A DNA stretch of 64,000 nucleotides from CAWCXF01 sp963799455 (GTDB lineage: Bacteria; Pseudomonadota; Alphaproteobacteria; Rhodobacterales; Rhodobacteraceae). Location: assembly GCA_963799455.1 (NCBI GenBank), contig CAWCXF010000007.1, positions 310,001 through 374,000 of the forward strand, in the 5' to 3' direction. Under the pieces are notes generated by a model that saw nothing but the letters and a program-made list of their open reading frames with translations, was not told where the DNA came from and ran no database searches. Positions 8,273 through 16,648 of this stretch are shown one piece after another; within the stretch, counting starts at the first letter, position 1, and every line of letters starts with the position of its first letter. Made by a program: the position numbers and the translations under genes.

Positions 8273-8755
8273 ATGCGCACCTTCTTCCTTCCATTCCTGC
8301 TTCTTGTTGGCATCGCCGGCTGCTCGACTACCATCGAGCCTCCGGAGGGAGACCCGCTCTTCGAGGTGGGCACAGGGACATGGCGCTTTGAAGAGCTCAC
8401 CGACGGCCAGCCCGTCGACTTGATCCGGGGCGCTCAGGGAGGCTGGCATGTTTGGGTCGCCGTCCGCGGCACCCACGTCGAAGACGGCGACATGGTGATC
8501 ATCGAGACAGAGCGCGCGGACGGCACAACGGACGCACAGCGCGTCGAGCTCCAGCCGAACTTCGATCCGGAGAACAGCTCAGGATATCGCAACTACCTGG
8601 GCTGGCCCGCCATGCTCGACGGAGTGGAGTGTTTGGTGGGGGAGCTCCTTCGAGTGCGCGCAACGCTCGTGAGCACCGATGGGACGTCCACGACGAGCGA
8701 GCGCGACATCATGGTGATGCCCGGCGCAGACCCACCTGGCGCCTGCGAGCTGTAG
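8273..8755 (+). CDS. Small secreted lipoprotein of unknown function
   Basis: 160 residues from ATG 8273, chosen because MRTFFLPFLLLVGIAGC is a lipoprotein signal; the longer frame back to 8216 only translates the end of the previous gene. The mature part has a beta-rich Ig-like feel (GTWRFEELTDG, VWVAVRGTHVED, RVRATLVSTDG) with a terminal Cys pair (ECLVGE and GACEL) that may form a disulfide. It lies directly behind the DUF2330 gene and is likely in the same transcript. I do not recognise the family. Similar short all-beta lipoproteins are common in Myxococcota. Confidence 0.75.
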   Translation: MRTFFLPFLLLVGIAGCSTTIEPPEGDPLFEVGTGTWRFEELTDGQPVDLIRGAQGGWHVWVAVRGTHVEDGDMVIIETERADGTTDAQRVELQPNFDPENSSGYRNYLGWPAMLDGVECLVGELLRVRATLVSTDGTSTTSERDIMVMPGADPPGACEL

Positions 8756-8795
8756 AGCCGCTTGTTCATCTCCGCTCAAGCCCGCATGATGAGGT

Positions 8796-9323
8796 GTGAG
8801 CGAGGCGAACGAGTGGTACTTCGCGTTCGGTGCGAATATGAGCCGCGCCGTCCTCGAGAAGCGACGCGGAATGAAGGTTCGGCGCATGGAGCGAGCGCGG
8901 GTCGCAGATTGGGCGCGGGCCTTCGTGGAACGAGGCGTACCTTTCATTGAGCCGGTCTTCTCCGGTCTCGTGGAGGCCCCCGGCGAGCACTGTTGGGGCG
9001 TGCTTTACGAGTTGAGTCCAGAGGATGCGAGGCGTCTGGATGGCTTCGAGGCCTCCGGCTACATGCGCGTGCACGTCGACGCCGAGAGCGAGTCGTTTGG
9101 GACCGTTCGAGCCTTCGCCTACGCCTCCAAGCGCCCGGTGTACGGCCGAAGGCCTTCGCTCCGCTACTTGCGACTACTGCTCGATGGCGCGCGTGAACAT
9201 GGGCTGCCAGCGGAGGTCATCGATTCTCTCGCAGGTCATCCGAGCGTAAACGTCCCCATCTTGTCCTCGATGGTCCCCTTCGTGGCAAAGGTCATCGAAG
9301 CGCTCCACCGCCGGCGCTTCTGA
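8796..9323 (+). CDS. Gamma-glutamylcyclotransferase-like protein
   Basis: 175 residues from GTG 8796. The N-terminal YFAFGANM (8-15) is the substrate-binding loop of the GGCT/AIG2 fold (usually YFAYGSNM), and the central LYELSPEDARRLDGFEA segment matches the family's strand-helix containing the conserved acidic residues. GGCT enzymes convert gamma-glutamyl peptides to 5-oxoproline; some members act on gamma-glutamylamines or have no demonstrated activity. Cytoplasmic, with no signal peptide. The C-terminus has an unusual 'GHPSVNVPILSSMVPFVAKVIEAL' character, cut here only for description. A single-gene unit, convergent with the minus-strand gene ending at 9348. Confidence 0.8.
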   Translation: MSEANEWYFAFGANMSRAVLEKRRGMKVRRMERARVADWARAFVERGVPFIEPVFSGLVEAPGEHCWGVLYELSPEDARRLDGFEASGYMRVHVDAESESFGTVRAFAYASKRPVYGRRPSLRYLRLLLDGAREHGLPAEVIDSLAGHPSVNVPILSSMVPFVAKVIEALHRRRF

Positions 9324-9347
9324 AGGGAGTCGGTGCGAATACAGTAT

Positions 9348-10304
9348 TCAGCGCTGAGAACATGCGGGGATGAACACCAAAGACTCGTCGCCTTCGACCT
9401 CATGGACACGTTCCTCAGGCAGCTGCTCCAACAGCGCGCTCTTGAGCCGCGACGCGTTGCCCATGAGGAGCACAGGCCCATTGGGGAAGCTGCTGAGAAG
9501 CTCACCCAGCGCATCCGCCCGTGATGCGCTCACGTCTCGGAACACGAGACCTTCGGGGATGAGGGCGATGTCGAAAACGCCCTCGATCGCCAAAGTGACC
9601 AAGGCCTGACAACGCTCGCGGCTCGCGGGGTTGGACCGACGCGCGACGCCAAGTCTCATCATGGCTTCTTGGTGGAGGTTGCGCGCCCGGGCGATGGCCA
9701 GCGCGTCGTCTCGGCTGTCGCGGATTGCTTGCACGCTGACCGCGACGTCTGCGGGGACTGCCCCGCCGAGGGCTGCTGTCGCTGCGTTTACGAGGTCGAC
9801 CCGCGCCGCAAGGGCTTTGGCGGCGGTCAGACGGCCCCGAGAGATGTCGGGGCCTCTTCGGCGGAGCCGTCGGCGCTCATCGGCTTCAGCGATGGCGAAG
9901 GCGCGCCGGGATTCGAGCCTCGCGTTCTCTCGTGTCTCTCGATCGATGCGAGCGTCGACGAGGGTCTGTCGTCCGGCGATGGCTTCGGCGAGGATGCGAG
10001 CTTCCTCTTCCACGCTGGCGGCAAGTTCGCGGGCTTCCGCCTCAAAGCGTTCGGCTTGCTCCGTCGCTATGGCCAAGTCGAAGAGCAAACGCGCTTCGGT
10101 TTCAAGGTCACCCGCGCGCTCGTCGTCTCCGCCCTCTCTGGCCCTGAGCGCGGAGGTCTCCACGGCTTCCGCTTGCGTGATGAGTTCCGGCTGGCCCTGA
10201 CGAAGCGCGTCGAGCTCTTCGTCCTCGAGGAGCCGAGATCGCGTGATCGACGACGAGCCGCAAGCACACAGCGCAAGGGCGATGAAGAGCGCGCTCAGTC
10301 TCAT
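9348..10304 (-). CDS. Coiled-coil lipoprotein with a C-terminal globular domain
   Basis: 318 residues. MRLSALFIALALCACGSSS is a lipoprotein signal with lipobox LCAC. Residues ~25-200 are almost wholly helical, rich in Ala, Glu and Arg with heptad character, likely a long coiled coil projecting into the periplasm. The last ~80 residues are globular (VTLAIEGVFDIALIPEG, PVLLMGNASRL) and include C228 and C316. Start ATG 10304 overlaps the TGA of the upstream gene (ATGA), so the two are translationally coupled. The pair resembles an envelope-spanning helper set: one soluble coiled-coil protein and one lipid-anchored one. Specific function unknown. Confidence 0.8.
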   Translation of the reverse strand: MRLSALFIALALCACGSSSITRSRLLEDEELDALRQGQPELITQAEAVETSALRAREGGDDERAGDLETEARLLFDLAIATEQAERFEAEARELAASVEEEARILAEAIAGRQTLVDARIDRETRENARLESRRAFAIAEADERRRLRRRGPDISRGRLTAAKALAARVDLVNAATAALGGAVPADVAVSVQAIRDSRDDALAIARARNLHQEAMMRLGVARRSNPASRERCQALVTLAIEGVFDIALIPEGLVFRDVSASRADALGELLSSFPNGPVLLMGNASRLKSALLEQLPEERVHEVEGDESLVFIPACSQR

Positions 10305-10842
10305 GGCGCGTCGCTCGGTTCTTCGGTGACAATATTCGGATCGGGCGGGAACTCCGCGGGCAGCGAGGCCTGGTGTTCCAAGACGGAACGCGCCTGTTCC
10401 ATGCGATAGGCGATCTGAGCCCGCTCGCGCTGCAAAGCCTGGATACGGGCGCGGGCGCGCTCTCGTCGGACTATCATCTCAGCCAGTTCAAGGGCGCGGA
10501 GCGCGATGCGCTCAGCCCGGGCTGCGGCCTCGACTTGACCCTCGCTCACCAAGCGTACGTGATGCTCCTCGGCGCGCTCCGCGTGCGTCAGGGCCCCCAA
10601 GGCCGACGAGAGGCGCTCGCCGCGGACCGCGCTCGCTCGCGCGGCGAAGTTCGCGAGGCGGGCTTGAGGCGCCGCCAGCTGGTCGCCTCGCTCTGAGTCT
10701 TCGGGCGACTCCGGGAAGACTCCGCTGTTTCCGCCGTTTCCGCTGTTTCCTGCGCGGCCTCCGGGGCTTCCTGAGCCATGGATTCATTCAAGAGCGCCAA
10801 AAGCGCTGCAGAAACCATCAGAGTGCACAGGAGAATCCTCAT
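10301..10842 (-). pseudogene. Exported coiled-coil protein interrupted by a frameshift
   Basis: ATG 10842 opens a good signal peptide (MRILLCTLMVSAALLALL...AQ) followed by an Ala/Glu/Thr stretch. This frame then turns into Arg/Ser-rich noise. A neighbouring frame, open from 10783 to 10301, carries the convincing rest: SPEDSERGDQLAAPQARL, then GALTHAERAEEHH and a helical Arg/Glu-rich tail ending in EEPSDAP. The change of frame must lie between 10588 and 10783, most likely just after a triple 9-base repeat (10723-10749). A TTG at 10600 could restart translation of the tail. The stop overlaps the next gene's ATG. It is either a real broken gene or a one-base assembly error. Confidence 0.7.
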
Positions 10843-10943
10843 CGCGAGCCCAGCATGCCAAGGTGCGCTCAAGGCGCAAAACAAAACAGCTGGCCACCAC
10901 CGACTTCAGCCTGACGCGGACTCTTCCAGCGACGCCAGGTCTC

Positions 10944-11381
10944 CTAGTTCTCGACCATTTCTCGCCACCAACGCAGCTCGGTCTTGAAGCTCTCATCGCC
11001 GCGCAGCCTGGCCTCGTCCACAGCGACGATGCGGCGCAGCCACTCCGATTGTTCCTCGCCCAGCTTTGGCTTCACCAGGCGCTTGTCGACTTGATGGATA
11101 TCGCCCGGAAACATCATTGTTCGCGGCGTGCCGTTCGGCGATCTCATGGAGGTGTTCGCGGACCCAAGCGGCTGCCTCCTGGTGTCGTGCGTTGCCCGGG
11201 GGCTTGACTGTACGCCCCACGATCATCGCCCCCAATACATCCCAGTCCGTTGCTGTAGGCGCGATGGGAGGTCGAACACCATAGTTCGTTGTGCATCCTT
11301 GGCGATGAGCCAGAGCCGAAGGTCATCCGTCCATCGCGTTTCGAACGGGGCCCATTTGATCACCCAAGCATCATGCGGCAC
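10944..11381 (-). pseudogene. Unrecognised ~145-residue protein broken by two frameshifts
   Basis: Three successive minus-strand frames give continuous, sensible protein. The first runs from GTG 11381: VPHDAWVIKWAPFETRW, then DDLRLWLIAKDAQRTM, until a stop near 11227. The second continues with MIVGRTVKPPGNARHQEAA and AWVREHLHEIAERHAANN. The third, from about 11117, gives MMFPGDIHQVDKRLVKPK, SEWLRRIVAVDEARL and FKTELRWWREMVEN, stopping at 10944. The change points are near 11230 and 11115. I do not recognise the family; it is cytoplasmic and helical. It is divergent from the small gene at 11392, only 10 bases away. Two indels in 440 bases suggest genuine decay or poor local sequence. Confidence 0.55.
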
Positions 11382-11391
11382 GGTTGGCTGC

Positions 11392-11628
11392 GTGAGCGCA
11401 CCGACCTACCAGCAACTCACCGCCGCCATCGGGGCGGCGGACCTCTCACACGGCGTGCCCGCAGAGATCGTTCACCTCATGGAAGGTCTCCACGTGCCCC
11501 ACCATTTGCAGGTCCAGATTCAGAAGCTTCTCCACGCGGGCAACTCCGAGCGAGCGCTCAAGCTCATCGAGGCTCACCGGCAGCACGAAGGCTTATGGAT
11601 TAAGCTACGCCGCAAGCTCGGCGTGTAG
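11392..11628 (+). CDS. Small helical protein of unknown function
   Basis: 78 residues from GTG 11392. Sequence MSAPTYQQLTAAIGAADLS, then HLMEGLHVPHHLQVQIQKLL and ERALKLIEAHRQHEGLW, ending in KLRRKLGV. It is predicted all-helical, basic at the C-terminus and without a signal peptide. The start is chosen because the upstream extension of the frame has no protein-like character and overlaps the opposite-strand gene. No family recognised. Its start is 10 bases from the divergent broken gene. Confidence 0.55.
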   Translation: MSAPTYQQLTAAIGAADLSHGVPAEIVHLMEGLHVPHHLQVQIQKLLHAGNSERALKLIEAHRQHEGLWIKLRRKLGV

Positions 11629-11901
11629 TCAGGATCTCAGCGCCGATTTCCTTGATAGGGCTCTGAGGCTGGTGCCACACAGACTACGTTTTGAGGCTTG
11701 ACGGAGCCCGAAAGCTAAAACGACGCGGCCAGCCCACCCCCGAGGGAGCGTTTGGATGCATGAAGATCGCTCTCCACCGAGAGGCGCACCGCGTCCTGCT
11801 TGAACGGCGATACCATCACCACTCATCGTGCCCTCGGGATGTTGATGTGTCGGATTCGGACACGGCGTCAGCGCCCGACTACATGCCCGGCGCTGCGGCC
11901 A
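11629..11901. other. Intergenic region with no convincing gene
   Basis: 273 bases. Short frames exist on both strands but none has a ribosome site or protein-like composition. It probably contains the 3' end signals of the lipoprotein cassette to the right; I see no clear hairpin. Confidence 0.4.
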
Positions 11902-12876
11902 TCATAGACCATCACATTTCGCCTCCCACAATGCACCCAGCGTGGTGACCCCGCCGTCACTGTCCGTCACGGTGTTGGTCAAGAAGTTGTTGGTTGTTCC
12001 TCCACCGAAGTCCTGGGCCCCAAACCAGTACACGCGTTCTACGGGAGATCCGTCGACAAAAAAGCCGTCAATCGACTCGAGCGCCACGACTTGATCCTGC
12101 ACGCTATCGCTAGCGAGATAGCTCCAGTTCGTGATGTAAACGGGCAAATCCCAGTCTTCTACGACCTTGGCGCTTTCACCCACAATAAATGCAACACCCG
12201 CATCACAGTTGGCCCCGTTCCAGGGGCCACAAAACGAGTTGATCGCGATAATGTCAATGTAGGCAGGACTCGTCGTATCGACGCAGGGTGCGCCGCAGGC
12301 CTCGAAGAAGGCTCGCACGTTGTTCGGGATCACATCGGCATCGCCCGAGCGCATCAGGGGACTGGTGACCCGAGTCCCTGCAGCACGCATGGTCATGAGC
12401 TCCGAAGAATGCGCCTCGGCATAGGCGACCCAGGCATTTCCTGACCAGGTGTAGTCGCGACCCTGAGTATCCGGTTCATCCCAGAGGTAGAAAGTGTCAC
12501 CGCGACATAGAGAGGGGTCCTTGTCCAGGCCGTCATTGGCGTCGTTGGTATTGCTCAGGTGACAGGGATCACCAGCGCCGCCATAGGCGAAGCAATGCAT
12601 GCTGCTATCGCCTGTGGGTCCCCAGAGATCTTCTTGGCACTGTGCTTCAGCGTCACCCGAGGAGTTCACCGCGCCGCCACACTTGTTGTCGCTCGGGCCG
12701 CCTGTGGCCGCGTCACTGCCTGTGGCCGTGTCACTGCCTGCCGCGTCACCTGCGGCCGTGTCACCGTCGAGGCGTGCAGAGGACCCGGCATCCGTGGCGT
12801 CTTCGTTGCCACTGCATGCGACGAGCATCAGGATAACCAGACCCCATCGCAGATTGATGATGTTCTTCAGGTTCAT
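11902..12876 (-). CDS. Asl1/GH128-like glycoside hydrolase lipoprotein
   Basis: 324 residues from ATG 12876, giving a lipoprotein signal (LVILMLVAC, C21), an Asp/Thr/Gly/Ala spacer and a TIM-barrel-like domain. LWDEPDTQG (E134 in the usual NEPD acid/base position), TRVTSPLM, FFEACGAPC and YIDIIAINSF follow the order seen in fungal Asl1 and other GH128 beta-1,3-glucanase-type proteins. In VYITNWSYL, N250 occupies the place where the family normally has the nucleophile Glu (TE). The enzyme may therefore be inactive or use another residue; it could be a binding protein. It is third in the minus-strand cassette, 49 bases after the thaumatin-like gene. Its base composition is visibly more AT-rich than the two genes before it. 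Confidence 0.75.
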   Translation of the reverse strand: MNLKNIINLRWGLVILMLVACSGNEDATDAGSSARLDGDTAAGDAAGSDTATGSDAATGGPSDNKCGGAVNSSGDAEAQCQEDLWGPTGDSSMHCFAYGGAGDPCHLSNTNDANDGLDKDPSLCRGDTFYLWDEPDTQGRDYTWSGNAWVAYAEAHSSELMTMRAAGTRVTSPLMRSGDADVIPNNVRAFFEACGAPCVDTTSPAYIDIIAINSFCGPWNGANCDAGVAFIVGESAKVVEDWDLPVYITNWSYLASDSVQDQVVALESIDGFFVDGSPVERVYWFGAQDFGGGTTNNFLTNTVTDSDGGVTTLGALWEAKCDGL

Positions 12877-12925
12877 GACATTCCTTCGACAGATAGACGT
12901 TAATTGAGGAAGCCAAAGCGGCTGC

Positions 12926-13651
12926 TCACGGGCAGAGCTCGATCTCCCAGTCCTCGCCCGCGCACGCCCGAACCGGGCTTGGATCGTCCCCCGACGCGTC
13001 GTCCCCGGACCAGGCGTAGCCGTCATCGCAGGACTCGAAGTGGAGCGCGACGGGGCTGCCGCTGTCGTCGCGCTCGGGGCTGACGCAAGAGACGAGCGCC
13101 CCCAAGGCGTCCTCATAGCGGCCGACCTCAGGGCAGCCGGAGAGCAGATCGGCCGAGTCGCAGACGAGCTCGTCGCACCCGGGTCGTGCCAGCGGTGAGA
13201 TGCGCATCGTGAGGTTGTGCGCGTCGACGTGGCTGATGTTGTACCAGTCGAAGTCGTTGAAGTCGGTGTTGAACGTGAACTCGGCGAGGGTGTAGCGGCC
13301 GCCCCCCGGATCCTCGCCGATGAACGCCCAGTAGCGTTTCGAGGACAGGGTCTCGGTGGCGTCGCCGATGTCGCGCCGCGCCCGTTCGCCCGGCGCGATC
13401 GAGGCGGGCTCGATGTCGCTGCCCCGGATCTCGAGCACTCCGTCGCAGCCGTTGACGAACACCAGGGTGGTGACGTCGTCGCCGTCGTTCGGCTCTGTCC
13501 CGCCGGAAACCGTCGCGGCGTCGGGTGTGCCCGCCCCGCCGTCCTCGGTGGACGCGCGCCCCGCGTCTGCGTCCGCGGGGAGTGCCGGCTCGTCGCAGCT
13601 GCTCAGCACGAACAGCACGCACAGGGCGAGGGCCGAGGTCGGACGCTTCAT
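12926..13651 (-). CDS. Thaumatin-like lipoprotein
   Basis: 241 residues. MKRPTSALALCVLFVLSSC is a lipoprotein signal, followed by an Asp/Ala/Gly spacer to about residue 58. The mature domain follows the thaumatin family order: TTLVFVNGCDGVLEI at the first strand, then GGGRYTLAEFTFN, then FDWYNISHVDAHNLTMRI, which is the thaumatin 'DFYDVSLVDGYNLPM' segment, then a Cys-rich C-terminal part (GCDELVCDSADLLSGCPEV). Thaumatin-like proteins in plants and fungi bind or cleave beta-1,3-glucan; several are antifungal. Bacterial members are scarce. ATG 13651 overlaps the TGA of the Tos1-like gene (ATGA), so the two are translationally coupled. Confidence 0.85.
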   Translation of the reverse strand: MKRPTSALALCVLFVLSSCDEPALPADADAGRASTEDGGAGTPDAATVSGGTEPNDGDDVTTLVFVNGCDGVLEIRGSDIEPASIAPGERARRDIGDATETLSSKRYWAFIGEDPGGGRYTLAEFTFNTDFNDFDWYNISHVDAHNLTMRISPLARPGCDELVCDSADLLSGCPEVGRYEDALGALVSCVSPERDDSGSPVALHFESCDDGYAWSGDDASGDDPSPVRACAGEDWEIELCP

Positions 13652-14892
13652 CGTGGCAACCTCACGGAGAGCAGCGCCTGCACCGTGTCGCCCACCACCT
13701 GCGCTGGCAGCGCCGGCAGCATCGCCGACAGCTCGGCGGGGATGGCGGCGGGGTGGATGACGGCGAGCTGCACGGTGCGCGATGCCTCGTCGAGGAGGAT
13801 GAGGAAGTAGCGTTCGCCGCGCGAGGGGCGTCGGAACGCCGCGCCCGGTCCGCGGCCGGGTCCTGCGACGGCGCCGGCCCTCGCCTCGAGGGAGGTGCTC
13901 TTGTCGATCAGGTCGACCTCGGGGCCCAGCGCCGACACGTCACAGTCCGCGCCGCACGGGCCCTCGCCCACGTACCCGCCGTACCCGAAGAAGTTCGTGC
14001 TGAACACATCCAGGTTCCGGAAGTCGTTGTTGTCGTTGACGACCTCGAAGGCGTTGAACTGCCCGCACCCGTCGCCGAGCCACCACTGCGCGGGATCGCG
14101 CGCGTAGCAGTGGCAGCCCGAGAACGCGCCGGCTCGAACCAGCTCTCCGAGGCTCAGCCCGATCCACGGCGCGTCGTACCAGTTGCCGTCGGTCCCCTCG
14201 CTGCACGCCTCGCTCGCAGCGGGGTCGCTCGCGTGGGGCATGCTGGCGAGCAGGACAAACAGTTTCGAGCCAGACCAGCCCCGGAACCGGTCCTCGCTCT
14301 CGCAGTAGGGCACGCTGCCGGCCCCTCCGGGAAAGGGGAGCGCCGTCGAGACATCGACGAGACACTCGCTGCCGATCCTGCCGTCGAAGCCGGAGACCTC
14401 AGTGCCGCCGCCTCGAAACGACACGCCGCGCGAGCTCCCGGCGGAGCGCTCGTCCCAGCTCGACACGAGGGACCACTCCGGGCCGTCGCTCGGCTGATAG
14501 ACGGCGAACTGCCGCACGTGGATCGGACCGCGCAGGGTCATCACCAGGTCCTCGTTCCATGGGGTGAGCCGGTCGCTCGTCACCTCCTGTCGAGCCAGGC
14601 AGCAGCCGTCGGCATCGTGCGCGTCGCAGGGGCCCGACGCGGGGTCGCGCACGCTGGGGTACCAGCCGGTAGCGCCGATCGCTTCGAAGGTGATGGTGCC
14701 TCCGTGGGAGGGCTCGTCGGTCACCGGCCCATCGGGCGGGCCGAGGCCTGCGTCGAGGACCGGCGGAGGCTGGCCTGCGTCCCGCGCCGGGGCCGCGCCG
14801 TCGAGCGTGGGCTCCACCTCGGGCGGCTCCTCGCCACATCCCGCCAGCACGACCAGACCTCCCAAGAGCACGCGGCTCCAAACGTGGTGCAT
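13648..14892 (-). CDS. Tos1/YJL171C-like (DUF2403-DUF2401) lipoprotein
   Basis: 414 residues from ATG 14892, preceded by a GGGAG ribosome site. Lipobox VLAGC (C19), then an acidic-proline spacer. Residues ~65-170 fit the N-terminal domain of fungal Tos1/YJL171C proteins: PWNEDLVMTLRGPIHVRQFA then VYQPSDGPEW. Residues ~200-400 fit the C-terminal domain, a putative glycoside hydrolase: WSGSKLFVLLASMPH, NWYDAPWIGLSLGELV, GCHCYARDPAQWW and DGCGQFNAFEVVNDNND, matching the fungal 'NDAPAIWLLN...CSCW...GCGEFDIFEVL' pattern. Fungal members are wall proteins linked to beta-1,3-glucan. It is the first gene of the three-gene cassette and overlaps the next start by one base pair set (ATGA). Confidence 0.78.
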   Translation of the reverse strand: MHHVWSRVLLGGLVVLAGCGEEPPEVEPTLDGAAPARDAGQPPPVLDAGLGPPDGPVTDEPSHGGTITFEAIGATGWYPSVRDPASGPCDAHDADGCCLARQEVTSDRLTPWNEDLVMTLRGPIHVRQFAVYQPSDGPEWSLVSSWDERSAGSSRGVSFRGGGTEVSGFDGRIGSECLVDVSTALPFPGGAGSVPYCESEDRFRGWSGSKLFVLLASMPHASDPAASEACSEGTDGNWYDAPWIGLSLGELVRAGAFSGCHCYARDPAQWWLGDGCGQFNAFEVVNDNNDFRNLDVFSTNFFGYGGYVGEGPCGADCDVSALGPEVDLIDKSTSLEARAGAVAGPGRGPGAAFRRPSRGERYFLILLDEASRTVQLAVIHPAAIPAELSAMLPALPAQVVGDTVQALLSVRLPR

Positions 14893-15421
14893 TGATTCTC
14901 GATCTCCCTCCCCCACGTAGTGGACACGCACGCCGCAAGTGGTTGAAAAAAACGCCGGGGTCGACACCGAAGTCGAGCCAGAGGCGGTCACCATCCTCGA
15001 TGCCCACGGTCACCTGCCGAACGGCTGGACCGGGATCTTCGACAGCGGACGAACAGCTGATCTTACCGCTGGCGTTCTCGATCTTTGTCGAGGTGCTGAA
15101 CGTCTTCGCGCGACGCCGAAACGCCAAGAAGGCCGAGCCGGTTCACTTGCACGCGAAGCTGGAACCGGGCGACGACCTGGTCCTCTGACGTGCGGCAGCC
15201 GCCGCGACGACATCGGCTAGTCGGAACGAAGAAGGAAAGTGAGGGTGACTGCGGCGGTGCCGGATTCGGGGCTTGGGAACGATTAAGCGCTGTGGCGCTG
15301 GTGAGCTTCTGCGCGCTCCGACTTGGCCCGAACTTTGCGTACGACTCACGCGTCTCAACGACGCCGCGTATCGGGGGCGTCGCTGTGGCGAAGCTGCGCC
15401 AACTTGCGCCGAGAAGAGTCC
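14893..15421. other. Divergent intergenic region, possibly with a decayed gene
   Basis: 529 bases between divergent starts. On the minus strand between about 15190 and 14940, two frames give short protein-like pieces (DQVVARFQLRVQVNRLGLL and then VGIEDGDRLWLDFGVD), which could be a degraded small gene. I cannot recognise it. The rest should hold promoters for the Tos1-like cassette and for the gene at 15422. Confidence 0.35.
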
Positions 15422-16624
15422 GTGAAGAACCAACACCCAGCGTCCATCGTCGTACCTCCTGCGTCCCATCCCGTACGCCTCGGCTCGTTTTGGCGCGCCG
15501 CGCTGATGATGTCGCTCTTTGTCCTTGGCTGCACAAGGCCTACCCCCCTGCAGCTCGCCGCCGGCGTATCGCTTTCCAACCAGCTCATTGAAGAGCACGT
15601 GAGATCGATACAGAGACAGGACTTCTGCCGGCGTGAGGAAGTGTCGGAGATTCTTGAACGCACAACGATTCAGGAGTTCGACGCGTTGAATCGGCTCGAG
15701 CGCGTCGCAGTCGCGGCGAGCGCCGGTTCGGACACAGAAACCAACATGGAGTACAGAGTTCTAGACGGCGGCGGCCTTGAGACCGAAGCAAGCACGCGCG
15801 TGTCCCTCGAATCAGGGGTTCGCGTGTCGCGTCAAATCACTCGAGTCGATGCGCAAGGTCGAGAGACCTTCATGAGTCGAGACCAGACGGACGATGGAAC
15901 CCTCGAGCTCACCATCGAGACCTCCTACGCGGGAGACACCGAAACGAGAGTCGTGACGAACGGCCCGAACACGACGACGACGACGACGATCCGCGACGAG
16001 TTCGACAACGTGGTGTCGTTGGTGACGGCAGGCTCTGGAAGTGTGCACATGACTCTGACGACCTACAGCGACGATGGCACGCGGCCTTTGCGACAGGTCT
16101 CTTCAACCCGCGGCTTGGGCGCCTCGGAGGATCTAGAGACAACCTGGACCTACAACGCCGCGGGTTTCGAGTCGAGCATGGTGGTCACCCTTGGCGGCGC
16201 CCGCTTGCGAGAGCGCACGTGGGACTTCGACGAGAGCGCTTCGCCGATCGCTGTGCTGGACCAAGAGTTCATCACGGGCGGCGTTCGCATTCGAAGAGAC
16301 GCGACGGTGGTCTACTCGGGCCGGAACCTCGTCACCGAGGTCGGCGTGCGCTTCATCGACGGCGTCGCCGCGTTCTTCGCCACGCGGCGCTTCGAATATG
16401 ACGCGGATCGACTCGTACGGGAAACCATCGAAACGCCGGAAGGAACCTGGGAAGCGAACTGGACCTGGAACGGCGAGCGCCTCGAAGGATTTCGCACGTC
16501 CCAAGGTGCCTCGTTCGACGTGCGCCGCTTCCGCTACGACCCCATGGGGCGCCTCGCCGGCCTCGAGCGCGAAACGTCCGACGGGTACCCCATCGACACA
16601 ACCTGGAGCTTCGACTGCTCGTAG
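15422..16624 (+). CDS. Lipoprotein with YD/RHS-like beta repeats
   Basis: 400 residues from GTG 15422, which gives a basic n-region (RLGSFWRAAL) before the lipobox MSLFVLGC. The mature protein is a run of ~20-25-residue beta-hairpin repeats: EFDALNRLERVA, VDAQGRETFMSR, IRDEFDNVVSLVT, YNAAGFESSM, FEYDADRLVRETIE and RYDPMGRLAGLERE. These match the YD repeat pattern of RHS proteins, where they form a beta-spiral shell. There is no RHS core or toxin domain, so this is a stand-alone repeat lipoprotein rather than a polymorphic toxin. Function unknown; probably surface exposed. It is convergent with the gene ending at 16649. Confidence 0.75.
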   Translation: MKNQHPASIVVPPASHPVRLGSFWRAALMMSLFVLGCTRPTPLQLAAGVSLSNQLIEEHVRSIQRQDFCRREEVSEILERTTIQEFDALNRLERVAVAASAGSDTETNMEYRVLDGGGLETEASTRVSLESGVRVSRQITRVDAQGRETFMSRDQTDDGTLELTIETSYAGDTETRVVTNGPNTTTTTTIRDEFDNVVSLVTAGSGSVHMTLTTYSDDGTRPLRQVSSTRGLGASEDLETTWTYNAAGFESSMVVTLGGARLRERTWDFDESASPIAVLDQEFITGGVRIRRDATVVYSGRNLVTEVGVRFIDGVAAFFATRRFEYDADRLVRETIETPEGTWEANWTWNGERLEGFRTSQGASFDVRRFRYDPMGRLAGLERETSDGYPIDTTWSFDCS

Positions 16625-16648
16625 ACCGAAGGTCCACTCTGTTCCGAC

